Of a DNA stretch of 64,000 nucleotides, positions 1-13,500 are shown one piece after another. The notes under the pieces are model-generated. The model made no database searches. It saw nothing but the letters and a program-made list of their open reading frames with translations, and had not been told where the DNA came from. The DNA lies in assembly GCA_028551475.1 (NCBI GenBank), contig CM052355.1, forward strand, positions 5,642,001 through 5,706,000, written 5' to 3'. Each line of letters opens with the position of its first letter. Position 1 is the stretch's first letter. This stretch comes from Casuarina equisetifolia (lineage: Eukaryota > Streptophyta > Magnoliopsida > Fagales > Casuarinaceae). The position numbers and the translations under genes were made by a program.

Positions 1-238
1 CAACTGACAATTAAGCAGTGTCATCTTCTCCTGTGATATTTGGATTGGGCATCAAACCCACACAGCCGCACCTTAAGCCAGCTTACTCAAGTATGTGGAA
101 CACAGATATCTTTTAGACAACAACCATTGTCTGACACCAGCTAGACGGAACCAGCTAACTGAAAAGTTGATAATTCAACCAATTCTGTCATGTGGTCTTT
201 GAATAAACACAACAATGAGTTTGAGATCTAAACGAGAC

Positions 239-2464
239 CTGAAAAATGGCAGATCTCCCTCCAATACCCATGGCCTCCAAGTCAATAGCAATACGAACAG
301 TGTCATTCCAGGGGTGCTGCAACAATGAAGTTAATATTTGTAATTCTACAGGTAAAATATGTACCTTAGAGACTAAAAAGAAGGTGGGCAGATGCTGAAG
401 AATAATCACCCATCAAAATGTGCAGGAACAACTTGGCTAATAGATTTTTCAGAATAATAAAATTGTCAAAGATAGCCACAAAATAACTTGGTGAAGAAAT
501 TCTCATAAAGCCATTCACCTCGATATGTATCATCTCTCTAAACATACAATGATGAACAAATTTCTCTCAAACCACTTTTAATCCAATCTAATGCAAGTTT
601 ATCACCAAGATCAACTCCCATTAGACAAAATCTTAACGTGTTTCTTCCTTCATCAATATCACTTGTTTAAAAACTCGTAGTTTACCTTAATATATGAGTT
701 TCGGTATTCCAACCAGAGCTTTGATAACCCATGAATGAAAAAAGCAGATCTATAGAGTTAACATGTACATCCATGGCTAAACATCTTCTCAATGTGCTAG
801 CGTTTATCTTATTTCATTCATTATGGTAGAAGAAAGCACCTGACCCCAACATACTAAGACACACCATAACAACTTCAAGCAACTTCACTTAAAATCACAT
901 CATGATAGAAGCACATGAGAACACTACAAGTTCATCATATTGGAGCTATTAGCAAAAAGATTAAGGGACGGAAATCAAGGATTAGAGGTCCATTTAAAAT
1001 GTTTCCAACCTGAGTTATAAAGCTATGAGCACCATTTAGACCTTCCTCCTCCCCCGTATTAAATAAAAATATGACAGCATGCTTAAATCCAGACCACTGA
1101 GAAACTCCTCGAGCAAGTTCCAACATAACGGATATACATGAGCTGCAATCTCCAGCTCCTTCCCTGGAATATCAAGGAAGATATGGTTTTGGATGTATAA
1201 GGAGATACTGACACGCACAAATTTAACTTCATAATGTGGGAAATGACAGCAGAGAATATGAAAAGACATCCTGTAATTTCCAATGGATACAACTGAACAA
1301 GCAGATGGAAAAATAAGGCAAATATTGGCAAAAATCCTCCCGCTGCAGAGGGCTTAAATAATTGAAGGCCACAACTTCTTCTTGAATCCTGTTATGGAAT
1401 GAGCATAGAGGTGTTCCAATCCCACCTTATCTAGCAAAATAGATCGTGTATGATTTATTGACATTAAAAGCTCTGACACATGATCAGAAATTTTATTTTA
1501 TTGACTTCTCTCAACGTGCATGAAAAATTACGAAAACAAATTTTAGTTCTTATAGCATGTCTACTGACACAGGAAATGTGTGTAGACACTGAAACTTGCA
1601 GTGTTACAATAGCTACAAATATTTCACCACGACCAGTCATAAAAAAATATAATAAATAAGCAGCAACAGTGATCATCACTCTTGCTAATGATCACATAAA
1701 AATTGCTTTCTCTACGGAATGCACACTTCACAAAAGACCTAACCTACAAATAAACAGCTTTATGGAACACGGGATCAAATAGATGAAGAAAAGCGTACGT
1801 CGAGAAAACAGTATCAATGTGAGAAGAGACCAGAATAGCATTTTCCGCTGCTTCAGATACGTATTTGGGCAAGATTCTCAAAACGACGTGATTTAGATCC
1901 GAATAAGCAAGCGTTTTCCCCGTAAACAGGCCACTGACCAGACGATTCGCACCGGATTTCGAACGAAAAAGCTCCACCTGAACATCCACCTCCCAGTGAG
2001 CCGTTTCCTTGATTTTTTCCGCCGCTTCGAAAACATACTGCGCCGAAAGCATTGTTAACACTAAAACAAAAGAAACACGAAAACCTTTTTTTGAAAAAGA
2101 GGCAGGTATTTGGCGCGAGAACCTGCAAGGCAAGGTCGAGAGCGTCGGAACCGACAGGATGAGGACCCAGCTGAGTCAAGGCCTTGACGTGCTTCAAGGC
2201 TTCGACCTCAGAAAATCCTCGCTTGCCAGCCTGCTGGGCGGTGAGAGGCCTAGGCAGGCCCTCGAATTGGTACCGATAAACCGACCAGGAACTGTAAGCG
2301 ATCAGCGAGAACAAAGTCAGCCACACTAACGGTGACCTCCGAGGCTGGCTCTGGCTCTGGCTCTGGCTCTGGCTCTGCACGCGAGCAATATTGGGTCGAA
2401 TTTCTTCATCGCCCACTGCGGTCGCTTCTGATTTCGCTGTAGTGCTGACAGGCCTCCGTGCCAT
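239..2464 (-). CDS. Endoplasmic reticulum metallopeptidase 1-like (peptidase M28), 5' part
   Basis: Zinc aminopeptidase-like protein of the plant ERMP1 type, probably membrane-anchored in the ER. Exons read on the minus strand: 2464-2123, 2037-1799, 1163-1010 and 316-239; phases agree (342, 239, 154 and 78 nt) and all introns are GT-AG, the first only 85 bp. About 271 residues are visible. The N-terminus is cytosolic-looking with a QSQSQSQSQS run, followed by a hydrophobic anchor (LVWLTLFSLIAYSSWSV). The M28 metal-site motifs are SSHIDTV, EGAGDCSSC and NTGEEEGLNGAHSF, with the further Asp in AIDLEAMG. The start is the first ATG and has the family-like MARRP beginning. The rest of the catalytic domain and the C-terminal membrane segments lie beyond the left edge; I see no exon in 1-238. 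Family assignment is strong; the physiological substrate is unknown. Confidence 0.88.
2347..2376 (+). repeat. In-frame hexanucleotide repeat (GGCTCT)5 inside exon 1 of the M28 peptidase
   Basis: Five perfect 6-bp units encode alternating Gln-Ser on the minus strand in the N-terminal tail before the membrane anchor. Copy-number change would keep the frame, so this is a likely length polymorphism. Confidence 0.85.
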
Positions 2465-2949
2465 TTTTCAGACGACGTTTACTTAAACAAGAGCCTGTTA
2501 ACTACCGAATGGAATATCTATTTGGAAAACCTGTTAGCTTGAGCGCATTGAGAAAATATCCATGCAACCGACGGAGGATTGAACGCTCCGTTTTGATGCC
2601 GAGGATCTGGGAGCGAAGCACCTCTGTCAGTAGTCGCTCCAGGCCGCTGCTGGAGTCGGGAGAGTAACGGGACTAGGGAAAATTTACTTCGACCCTTATG
2701 GCAATCCTCGGGGATCTTATGAGTGATGATGCCACGTTTCGCACAATATGAACAGTAAAACGACGTCGTATGTGCGGAGACAGAGTGGGAGTCAAAAAGC
2801 CCCTTTCTTCTTCAAAAGCGAGAATCTCAGAAAGGTGAGGGTTTTCATATCTGAGACCGATTCAATGACGCGAATAAATTTGATCATCCTAAAGGTAAAG
2901 GAGGATGGCTTATAGTTTTGCTGAGGGAATATAGAGAGAAGAAAAAGTG
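2465..2949. promoter_or_regulatory. Shared divergent intergenic region
   Basis: Only 485 bp separate the start codon of the M28 peptidase (minus) from that of the CASP-like gene (plus). Both 5' UTRs and both promoters must fit here unless transcription starts inside a neighbour. No clear TATA box was picked out. The call rests on gene geometry only. Confidence 0.55.
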
Positions 2950-5601
2950 ATGAACGTGATCCATCCATCAGTGCACCCAGCGGAGGCTCCTCTGGCGACG
3001 GAGGCGGCCAATGAGGCGATGCCAAGAGGGAGGATGAAGGATATCCAGGGCATGCCTGGAACTCCGGGTGGCCTCGCCCTCCGCTTCTCCCAGTTCGCTT
3101 TCGCGTTCCTCTCTCTCTGCGTTATGGCCACCACCAATGACTTCCCTTCCGTCACCGCCTTCCGGTACCCACCACTGCGCTTCTTTTCTCTCTTTTCTCT
3201 TCTCATTGCTTCTGGTTTCTTTATTAGATTTTTCAGGGGAGAGAACTGTTTATTGGAATTTACGGGTTAGTTGCGTGGAGACGGCCATTAATAAGACTGC
3301 TGCTTGTATGAATTATTCATAAAAAATATAGCGTTTGGGTATTGGGAGTGAATTTAGTTAAAGACTTACTATCTGTATATGCTATCGAGAGTGTGTAGCT
3401 AGAAACGGAATGTGCTTTATTGCTTTTATTAGGTTGGTTGGATTCTGGGGTTAACCCAGATTGGAAGGTCTGTAGGCTTAGTCCAGAGCTACTGGCGCTA
3501 AATTTAGAGAAGAACTATTGCAACAAGCATATTTGACTGATCTCTTGAAGTTCCAAAAAAATAGTGCATATCAAAAGTAGCGAATCATGTTTACTCAATA
3601 ATCTCCTGCTGTCTGGTTTTTATTCTCCAAAGAAACTTCTAAAAAAAGAGAAAAACTTGAGCTGAAACCACTTTATCAGACCTATTGAACATTTTGAGAT
3701 TGTGTGTGACACTCAGAATCTCTCGAATGTGCAGTTTGTCTTATCTATTTCTTCATTGATTTTGGGTATGCTTACTGTAAATTGATTGGTGAAATCATAT
3801 TTCATCCGACTTATTGTATACAAGTTGGTTTCTAAAGCTATATCTTATTTTAAAACATGATATTTGCTTCTGATCTTCCTCGTCGTAATAATTTGCAGGA
3901 TGATGACATGTGGTTTTAGTCTTTGAGCATGGGGTCAATCTCGTGCTCTTTATTTTCAGTCTCCTAGAATAACAGGTTTTATTGTATTTGCTGTGCTAGC
4001 TATCTTGTAGCTGCTGTCTGCTTGCAAAGTTTATGGAGTCTCATTCTCACCATTCTTGATATATATGCCATTTTAGTGAAGCGCCATTTCCGGAATCCCA
4101 GAGTTGTAAGCTTATTTGCCATTGGTGATGGGGTAAGAAAACTTTTGCCGAGATTTAATGAATTTGAGAAGTTACTTTGAAAGGGAGAGCATGCTGTGGT
4201 TGAGGGCTTTCCCAAATTTTCTGGTATTTCGGATGCTGGTGGCTTATGTGATTTGTTCTGTAGATCTTTTACCCTTACGCTTGTTTCTATCCTGTGTGAC
4301 CTATCCTTCACCTATCATGGTCGTGCTGATAAAATATCGTGGAGATTTAGTCTGATAAATCAATTCTATATATGGCTTATGGATTTATGGAAGAGGATGG
4401 TATTAGAGCTTTGGTTAATACATGTGGCTGTGCGGGCTTTTATCTCTAAAGCCTTCCACATAGTTTTTTTTTCATCCTACCCTGATTTAAAGCCTGCTTC
4501 ATGTTGTATCAATTGTTGCCCATCTAGTGTTCAGCTGACTAACATTCTGAGATGGGTGGCGCCACATTGATGCCTCAGTTGCCTTTTTTTTTTTTTTTTC
4601 TGTCAGACATTAAGAACTTGGGAACATACTTCGTCAACTCCTATAATGCTAACTCGTGCTTTCTGACTTGGAGCAGACCATTGAGCTTATTTCTAGTCAT
4701 TGGTTTTTCCGGTGTTTAGTTTTCTTCTCCTTTTGTTCCTTTTTGTTCTGTTTGGTGAAACTCTGTCCCGTTCTACTTCCTCTGCTCATTAGTAGTTACT
4801 TTCCATGGTTAACAAGAAAGTAATAAATATTTACTTCACCTTGACATCATTGATTCAAAGGTTATAAGTTCATTGATACCATGGGGGCACCTAACCTTTG
4901 TTTTTATGTCATGAGGTTATAGATTTTGTTGAAGGATCATTATCCTCCTATGTTTGTATTCACAGATCTCTCGTTGGGTTATAAATCTCAAACACTGCCA
5001 TATTTTTTGGTTTACTTTTCTGAGTTGTGTGACTTAACAGTGACCACCTTTTCAGGAAAAACTAGACTGTAATAAATAGACAAAAAACCGAGTTGCTTGA
5101 TTCTGTGTATAGGTCCTTACTAGGTTTCTGAATGTTAAGAAATCCAACTCCGAGACTCAGGTCTTAGGAGGGACACCCTCTGGAACCTCCCACACCCTGC
5201 TTTGACCGTTGCCGTTCTTTTGGCTCCATTCAAATTAAACTAGTACTATTTGATGGATAGTCATAAACTTTTCATTGTTGGACTCATAACCGATCCTAGG
5301 ATGTAAAGAGATATTCTTTGCACATGATAATTTCATGTGGTGATATTTCCTAACCTGAAAGATGGCATTCTTTCCCTTTTATTTACCCCTTTCTTTTCTA
5401 TCACCGCAGGTCACTTCCACACTTACATTTGCTGCAGCTTGTGGATCTGCTGGTATCACAGTCCTTATTGGCAATGATCTGAATGATTGTGCGCAGAACC
5501 ATTGCACTAGATTTGAGACAGCGACAGCCATGGCATTTATGAGTTGGTTTGCTGTCTCGCCATCATTTCTTTTGAATTTCTGGACACTGGCATCCAAATA
5601 A
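2950..5601 (+). CDS. CASP-like membrane protein, subfamily 5A type
   Basis: Four-pass membrane protein of the CASP-like (UPF0497/MARVEL-like) family, whose founding members scaffold the Casparian strip; most CASPL proteins have no assigned role. Three exons: 2950-3164, 4000-4132, 5410-5601; 540 nt in all, 179 residues, with splice phases that fit (TTC CG|C TAT, GGG|GTC). The N-terminus [10 protein letters not shown] and [17 protein letters not shown], then [14 protein letters not shown], match the subfamily-5A pattern as I remember it. Hydrophobic helices lie near residues 40-56, 72-95, 115-135 and 150-175. The conserved helix-3 region reads [20 protein letters not shown], and a Cys pair (NDCAQNHC) lies in the second extracellular loop. 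The ATG follows an in-frame GTG, so ATG 2950 is taken. It is transcribed away from the M28 peptidase. Confidence 0.9.
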
Positions 5602-7532
5602 GATACGCGAAGTTTAGTTTCTTTTTGGGGGTGTGCTCCGCGGGCTGATTCCTCATGTTGTTCGTGAGATATCATAACTTTCTATCCCTCCTATGTAAAT
5701 TTGGTAGCTGCACGTAAATCTTCCCCATTAAATGTTTGGAGTATGACATACCTCGAGGCTGAAAGCCAGTAGCTTTTAGTTTTTGGGGAGCGTCAACATT
5801 AAGCTCAAAGTTGGGAGGACCAAAAATAGTTGGACTTTTTTGTGATTTTTTATCTGGACACAGTTCAAGCTGTCTTCTTGTTCTTCTCTTTGGCAAGAGC
5901 AAAATGATGATGTGTAAATTTTCAAATTCTTGCCTGCCGAGGTGCAATTTGTATGATTAGAATATAGTCTCATGTATGATTTAGAGCGTTTTAATTCCTG
6001 GAGAATGTCATAATATTATTTTCACCATTTCTCGTATCTGATTGGTAGTAGGTGAAAGGATATAATGAAATTGCATGTTTCCGTTTGTGGATCAGGAAGT
6101 TTTGTTCTACAGGTTATGGAAGAGCATCATGCCAAAGAGGCTTCTTTCTACGATGGTTGAGTGTGGCTTGATGGTTCATATTTTGGGAAAAATTTAACCT
6201 CATTCGGATTTTAGGAGAAGTGAATTTTGGTTACACTTCAAATTGAGACCTCAAAAATCTCTTCCACCAATTGTAGGCTATACACTCGACTTCACTCGCG
6301 TTAGGCTTCAAAGATGGCGGTTTTTGGTAACGGTAGAACAATTCAGTGTTACTAGTGGTCTCTTAGTGTGCAATTTACTTAGAACTGAATTGTCTTCTCA
6401 ACTTTAAGAAGTTACAAATGCTTAGTAGATTGATTGCGGTCAATATGGACTCCTAACATTAATGCAAGATATTAATAACCCATTCATTTAACGTAATACT
6501 TCTAACTTTTGAGATCCCATAGGCTTTTGCTGTAAGCTACTGGACTTCTATCGAGACCAGGCTACGTTGTAGTGTTTTGAGACGATATAATTTTACTAGG
6601 CTGCACTTAATTTCATTTTTATTTTTATATTATATCCCAAAACAATGAAATTTAATTGGTTCTTACTTATCGTACATATCGCCCACGTATCTATTAATAT
6701 ACATAATTAATGTAAATATATCTTGTTAATGTGTCACACTCTTTGCGTGGCTATTGCTTTATTCTGTTTAATCTACTACACCATAGCATGATAAAATTAT
6801 TTTTAGGTAAATTTTCTATTTCCAGTTGCGATCTTTTCATCTTCTTCTTTTTTTTTTAAACCGCAAGTGGAAAATATCAGTCAGCATTAAATAATTAATA
6901 GTTAACACAAAACCAGTATTGATTATAGTGTTTGATAATGTCTAATGTTTTCTCTTTAATTTCACTGAGTTAAAAGAAAAAATGTCATTACTTGTTAACT
7001 CAGTAATAAACTAGTTGGATTTGAGATTAAGAAATTCGTTTAACACTAATTATGTGTGTAAAATAGGGAAAAAAAAAAGTCATAGAATCTAGCCTTTTAG
7101 AGTCTTCTCAAACCTCGTAAAAGTATTTTAGATCAAGACACACGTAATCAAATTCCTTCTATTCTTTCCAGAGTCTATCTTCCTTCCTTCTCACTCTTTT
7201 CATTTACATAGGCGTTGTCGTATATTATAGTCTTCTCGATATTAAATGCACGATACAGGCTAAAAGGGTAAGCCAGATTAAGCTCCTTAAAGGGCAAGTT
7301 AGGGAACAATATTAGTTAATTTGACTCGATGAATTGTTGAGTAGACATTCTTGGTTGTTCGATCTAGAGGAACCGGTGAATCGATCCAGTTGCTCTGCTC
7401 GTCGGCTCGATTTACGACGGAGCTTCTTGAGTCTTAAGTATATAGAACACAATCTGGAAGAGCTTCTCCTCCGAATACCAAGCGTTAGGGTTTCCTTATT
7501 TCTCTTCTTTTTGAGTTCAAAATCCAAAAGCC
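5602..7532. other. Intergenic region, AT-rich, no gene seen
   Basis: This holds the 3' UTR of the CASP-like gene and the promoter and 5' UTR of DCP2. ORFs here are short and resemble no family I know. The only structure noted is a weak terminal-inverted-repeat pair near 6926-7048, entered separately. Confidence 0.6.
6926..7048. mobile_element. Possible short MITE-like element
   Basis: A 123-bp AT-rich segment begins TAGTGTTTGATAA and ends with TCGTTTAACACTA, whose reverse complement is TAGTGTTAAACGA, so the outer 7 bp are inverted. Inside are two inverted copies of a core like AACTCAGT (ACTGAGTTAA and TTAACTCAGT). No convincing target duplication is visible. It could be an old hAT-type MITE or chance symmetry in AT-rich DNA. 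Confidence 0.3.
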
Positions 7533-10500
7533 ATGGCCGGCCTCCCCCGGTCCTCGTGTGCTCCGCTCAAGAACGGCCTTCCTCCCCAGGAACTCCTCGA
7601 CGATCTCTGCAGGTCCATGTCTCTTCCGTTCTATCCCGCTCTGTTTTCCAATTCCTCAATGCGCTGTTTGATCGCTGTGAAAAGGACAGAAAACAGTAAA
7701 ATCTTTGAGTCTTCTGGAAGATTTGGTTGTATTGACTGTGGTTCTGTTTTCGCTTCATATGATTTCTTGGCCATTACAATCTTGCTTGGGGCTTATACTG
7801 TTCAGTCGTTTTCTTGTTGTTTAAGTTTTGGGGTTTGTTGTGCTTATCGTGGGATCGTATTCGGTTGGTTTTGTTTCGGAATGTGCCAAGATGCAGCAAT
7901 TTTTAGCTGAATTGTGTATATTTTTGGGGGTGGGCTTGTCGAGCATAAGGCCATCCTTGGCTGCGAAGGAAACTAAGGAAAGGGAGATTTTGCCAGCTGT
8001 GTTGTTGGGACGCGCAAAAACACTCTTTACGGTGGCAGAAATAAGTGGTTTGGTTTCACAGTCAGCCGATTTATCATAATTGCGCTATATATATTGCAGA
8101 CACGAAACCTATAGGATTGAGAACGTTCCGCTCTCCTACGTTTTGTTGTTAAACCTTGTTTGTTTTAGTTCTGAAATATTTTAAATTTTTTGCAGTCGGT
8201 TCGTTTTAAATGTGCCAAAAGAGGACCTCCAATCATTTGAGAGGATTTTGTTTCTCGTGGAATATGCTCATTGGTTCTATGAAGACAATTCAGTGGAAAA
8301 AAATCCATCACTGAAGTCATTCACTTTAAAGGAGTTCACTTCTCTGCGTATCCTTCGCATTTTTTCCCACCATTCCTACTTTCCCAGTGGAGGCCCCAAG
8401 ATATTTGTCTTCTTATTTATAGTTAACTACTATTCATCTGTTTGTGAGCTCATTTTAGCTTTATTCAATTTATCTGTTTTGCATCTTCTGGTTTGATGAG
8501 CGATTACACAATCTCCTTACCTATTTTGACTGTTCTGGAAAGCCGTATTAAGCTAAAGACATATGTAACCTATTTAGTTCTCAAATGTATAGCTAATATG
8601 TGTGTTTCAGCCATCCAGTCCTATCATGCAGTTATTACTGAAAACATGCGATTATTGACGTATTTTTTTCATTCCTTGCATCTGGATGCTTTCCTGGCCG
8701 CTCTTTTACATGGAATTGTAACAATCTCCAGGGCCATGCACATGCAGAAGCAGGCGTTTAAATCTTTGTATGTATGCATGAACACTTAGACACATAAATA
8801 AACGCTCCAACCTACACTCAGTGATATGATAGGCCATTTGATATGTGGTATCACTGTGTGAAGGAATCATACTTTAGTTGTCTGAATCTCAAATTTTGCG
8901 GGATAATTATTGCTGGTGTATTATCGGGAAAATAATCTGGAATCTTGTCTTATTTGTTTTTACAGCCAGGCCACATTCCTTATAGATTGGAAATATATGC
9001 TGGTTAGAGTGTTCTTTGCTTGTTTTATGACCTTAGTCAAATAAAGTAAAAAGGAGATCCCTAATCTTAACGAATGTCCTTTGTTGTCTATAACGTGTGT
9101 TAATATTAAATGTATATATCATCAACCTTCATAAATATATCATTGATTACCTTGACAGATTTCAGTATTTAACAGTTGTGACGTCTTGAGACCTTATGTT
9201 GCCCATATAGATGACATATTTAAGGACTTCACTTCCTACAAGGTCCGAGTTCCTGTAACTGGGGCAATCATTTTGGATGAGACCTATGAAAGGGTAAGTG
9301 TCTTAGGGATGAAGACTATAATTGATGCTTGTTTGGTCCTCTTTTTAATTGAAAAGGGTTCTCTACATGTGTGTGGCATATGATATAATGTTGCTAATAA
9401 GCTAAACTTTCTTTTACTGAACTAGAGTTTGCAATGATGTTGTTATCTTGTGTATGAAATATCTACTATCCATGGCCTTAGTATAAGAATTGGAATTTTC
9501 TTGAATCAGTATGATCGTATGAGTGATTACATCTTCCAAATTGCTCAGCCAAAAGGAAAGTGAGAAAACGTGAGATGTAATTCATGGTATACAGGGTTTT
9601 ACTGAAATTGTTGGTGAAAATTGAAAAATATATGTTGTTTGGAGCACATAATTGTTGCCTAAGACCTCAGTTTATATGAAAAGTTACTTTAATTAGAATG
9701 TAATTAGAATATTACCTTAATTGGAAGAAAATGGAAATTTTAGGTTTGTATATGTTATAGCACACACAAGTGATCCATTCACATAAGCTGCAAATCAAAA
9801 TATTATGATTTCATCTTGTGACCTTTCTCTTAAGTTATGCCTTCAAGACTTCCTTTGTTAATGTTGAGACCACAGTAGTTCCAATCTCCAGGCATAGTTT
9901 TGACAAGAATTTTTGTATCGGCGTGTGTTTGCCTAGGCAGTGGAGTTTTTCCATTTGATACCCTTTTTTTGAGGGTTTTCTGTTTGATTTGAGATGTATT
10001 TGAGCTGTCAGAAACCTACATCTGGTGAATAATTAAATTAGGCTTATATGTAACATGTAGTTTCTACTCTTGTTCTTGATGATAACAGTGCCTACTAGTG
10101 AAGGGCTGGAAAGGGTCAAGCTGGAGTTTTCCACGTGGCAAAAAGAACAAAGATGAGGAAGATGACGCATGTGCCATCAGAGAAGTAAGCTTCTTCCTTC
10201 TAGGGTGTTGCGTGACAGTTCTGTACACAAACGTTATTTATCTTGGTGTTCAAATTGAAGTCTAGACTTTAATTTTGTTGAATTGAATCTTTGGCCATGT
10301 GACGACCAAGTTGTAATGTAATAATTGAGGTTAAATGCAAACTTTCTTCAGTTTCTTACTTTAGTGCAGGCTAGAAAATTACGAGAAATTTTTAGGAAGT
10401 TTGATGAAGAGGGAAATTGCCTTTATGTATAGTCCAGCCTTTTAGATATAGGTGATGTCTCTATTAAGGTTTGTCCACTCTCTTGAAATTAGATCACTTA

Positions 10501-13500
10501 CTGACAGAAACAGTTAATTGGGAAAGCTACATTTGACATGGCTGGGGAGGTCTCAAACACTTTCCATGATATGTTAACAACCCTCATTTTTTATTAGCGT
10601 GAAGGAGAGAAAATGTATATAAATGCCTTTTTTTTTTCAGCACCGTGATATGACAGTTTAACTGTGGAGCATTTCCTATATGATTCATTGGCCTCTGGTC
10701 ATAGTAGCTTGGGAAACTTGAATGTTATTTAATCTCCTAATGGATTTCTCCTATTTTTGTTTACACATTTGTGTTTTTTTTGGTGAGTGCAGGTCTTGGA
10801 GGAAACAGGTTTTGATGTTTCTAAGCTTCTTAACAAAGAAGAATACATTGAATCAATATTTGGACAGCAGAGGGTGCGGCTCTACATAATTGCTGGCGTG
10901 AAGGATGATACTGCCTTTGCTCCCCTTACCAAAAAAGAGATCAGCGTATGTGATTTTGTAGCTATGTTCACATTAAGGGCTTTGTACTGGTTACTCAAAT
11001 AAAGGCTGTGATTCTTAGTTGGGAAAAAAATATGAAACACAACATAAAAAGCGTAATTACCAGATTGCCCTCACTCTTGAAAAAGTTAATTAAAAGTGAG
11101 CCAGCAACTTTCTAACCGGAACAAACTTATCATAAGACTCAAAAGTAGATAAAGTGACCAATTAATAGTGCCAATAAGGTTCTCTACGGCTTTAGAATGC
11201 AGTTCTAGAATCTGTTGTTCTTGTTTTTTCTTTTTATGATGTTTAAGTTGACTGCATTGCCCTTCCAAATGCATATCACATATCTTTGTTTTTCGTTCTG
11301 ACAATTGGATTTTTGTTTTTGAGAACCATTCCAATAAGGCCTAACATTTCTTGTTAAGAGGTGACCTCGTTTTAATGGCTTGAAGAACCCTCCAATTTTA
11401 TAGGGGAGCCATAAAAACTTGATTCCAGCTAAGGGGTTTGCAAAGTGGATGCTCACCGAGTTGGCTTAATTGCATCCATTCTTAGAATGCTTTATAGAGC
11501 CTTTGGTTGATTTTAAGGTGTGCTTGAGTTGGTGCAAAATGCTTTTCCAAAAACATTTTCCATGTGGTTTGGTGTTGGTGTGGATGAAAATACTAATCAA
11601 GAGAAAATGATTATAGGTGAACATTTACTGCTGTAGGGGAGTAATTTTAAGAACTTGTCTCCACCGCCCCCCTCTCTCCCACTGTAGTGACTTCAACCCC
11701 TGGAGTAGAATCCAGTTGCGTCTTTACCTCTGTAGTGCCATCCCCCCTTGCCTCCTATTAGCATCTCCCTTTCCCATCCTAACCTTCTCTGCTTACGAAA
11801 ATGCTCACTCCATAAAGGTATCCATTCCCCTTCCCCTCAATGTCGCCCTCCTTTCTTTATCCCCTACTACCCCTAATGTTCCAGTATAGTCCTCCAAATC
11901 CTCACAATTGCCCTCATCCCCCCTCTCTCTCTCACTCCTAAAAGGAGAAGAAAAGAACTGCTTCTTAGATTGCTGCCCTTCCCCCTTATTGGTGGAGTTT
12001 TTCTAGGTGTTGTTCTTTTAGTTATCAACAGAGTTATTTTTTTCTATATGGCAGTTTTAGGTCTTTCATAGTTTCTCAGTTTATTTGAAAAAAAATTTCA
12101 TACCGTCTAAGCAACAGAAGATATTTTTAATATTATTTTCAAGGTATCATCCGAAAGTCAAAATTGAAAATCCATGATTTTCCACGAAATTAATTTCTAC
12201 TATGGATATTCTAACCATATTAAAAGGTCAAAAGCATTACTTAAAAGGAATATATTCTTGCTTGGATGGTTACTCAAGATCAGCTTTATGAGGATAAACT
12301 GGTTTAGATAAGTTAAATTCAATCGTAGAGTGCTGCTGTTTCAACATAAAATCATTTACCATGACCACTTCTGGGATTCTTGTTTTATACCTTGCTTGAG
12401 AAGGTTAATTAATCTGGCCTGCGGTTTTTTGTTCTTTCTTCAGTACTCAACCTGTCTACTCGGCTTCTTAGATTCTCTGATAATTTTAATGAGTCTTCTT
12501 GATCAACCTAGCGATATTGGAATATTGAACTACATGCTTATTATTTTCTGCTTGCAGGAAATTTCATGGCATCGGCTTGATGAACTTAAGCCAGCAAGCG
12601 ATGATGTAATATCTCGTGGGATGACTGGCCTCAAGCTTTACATGGTGGCCCCTTTCCTAGCGTGAGTATTTTGGATTATGGTTCCTATCATTTACTCCGG
12701 TGGTTAACTTTTTCCCAAGTATTTTAACAGATTCAGTGTCCTCATGCAGATCTTTGAAATCATGGATTTCAGCACACCAACCCCCCTCAGCTCCAAGAAT
12801 TGATATGCCTCTAAAAGGTTTTTCCTTACTTTTTTGTTATAAAATCTGATAGCAATTAACGTCATGTCAATACGATTCTCATAAATGGTTGAGTGAAAGG
12901 AAAGAAAAGAAAAGGAAAAAAAAAAAGAGAGAATCTCAATGGTATTAAGATTTATGAGCCAGAGTATGTTGTTCCTTTTGGGCCATTTTAAACCTAAGCA
13001 GAGCTAATGTTTGTAAGAAGAATGTTTTATCGCCCTTTCTGGACAATTTCAAGGCATGAATTTTGGGAATCACGGGAGGTCTGTCTGCAATTTTAGCTGT
13101 AACAATTTTGACGATGCTGTTGTTTTGCTGCAACTTCTAGCTGCAGAGAGTATATCTGTGGTCTGCGATTAGAGCTCTTCATTAGATATGTTGAGAATTG
13201 AACAGGAACTTGGAAAATTTGTGAGCTCATAATAGCTACTGGCATCCCAGCATGTTTATCCAATATCTAATTGAGATGTAGCTAGAGTCTAGGACAAGGA
13301 ACCGTTATTGATGCATTTCTTGGGTACTGGGGATCATTAGCGAGGTACCCAAGTGGGATGCTCTAATATAGCTCATCAACTCCATCAGCTAAGATTCAAT
13401 TATTCTAGCCTTTGTATCTTACCTTTCCTAGTGTTCTCTTTACTTCCATCTTAGAACTCTCATTTTATCTATGCTCATTTCATGAGTATATTGCATCTTA

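Noticed and set aside
5410..5601. CASP-like exon 3 start extended upstream to 5362
   Set aside because: The extra codons are the polypyrimidine tract before the CCGCAG acceptor; splicing at 5410 fits phase and family.
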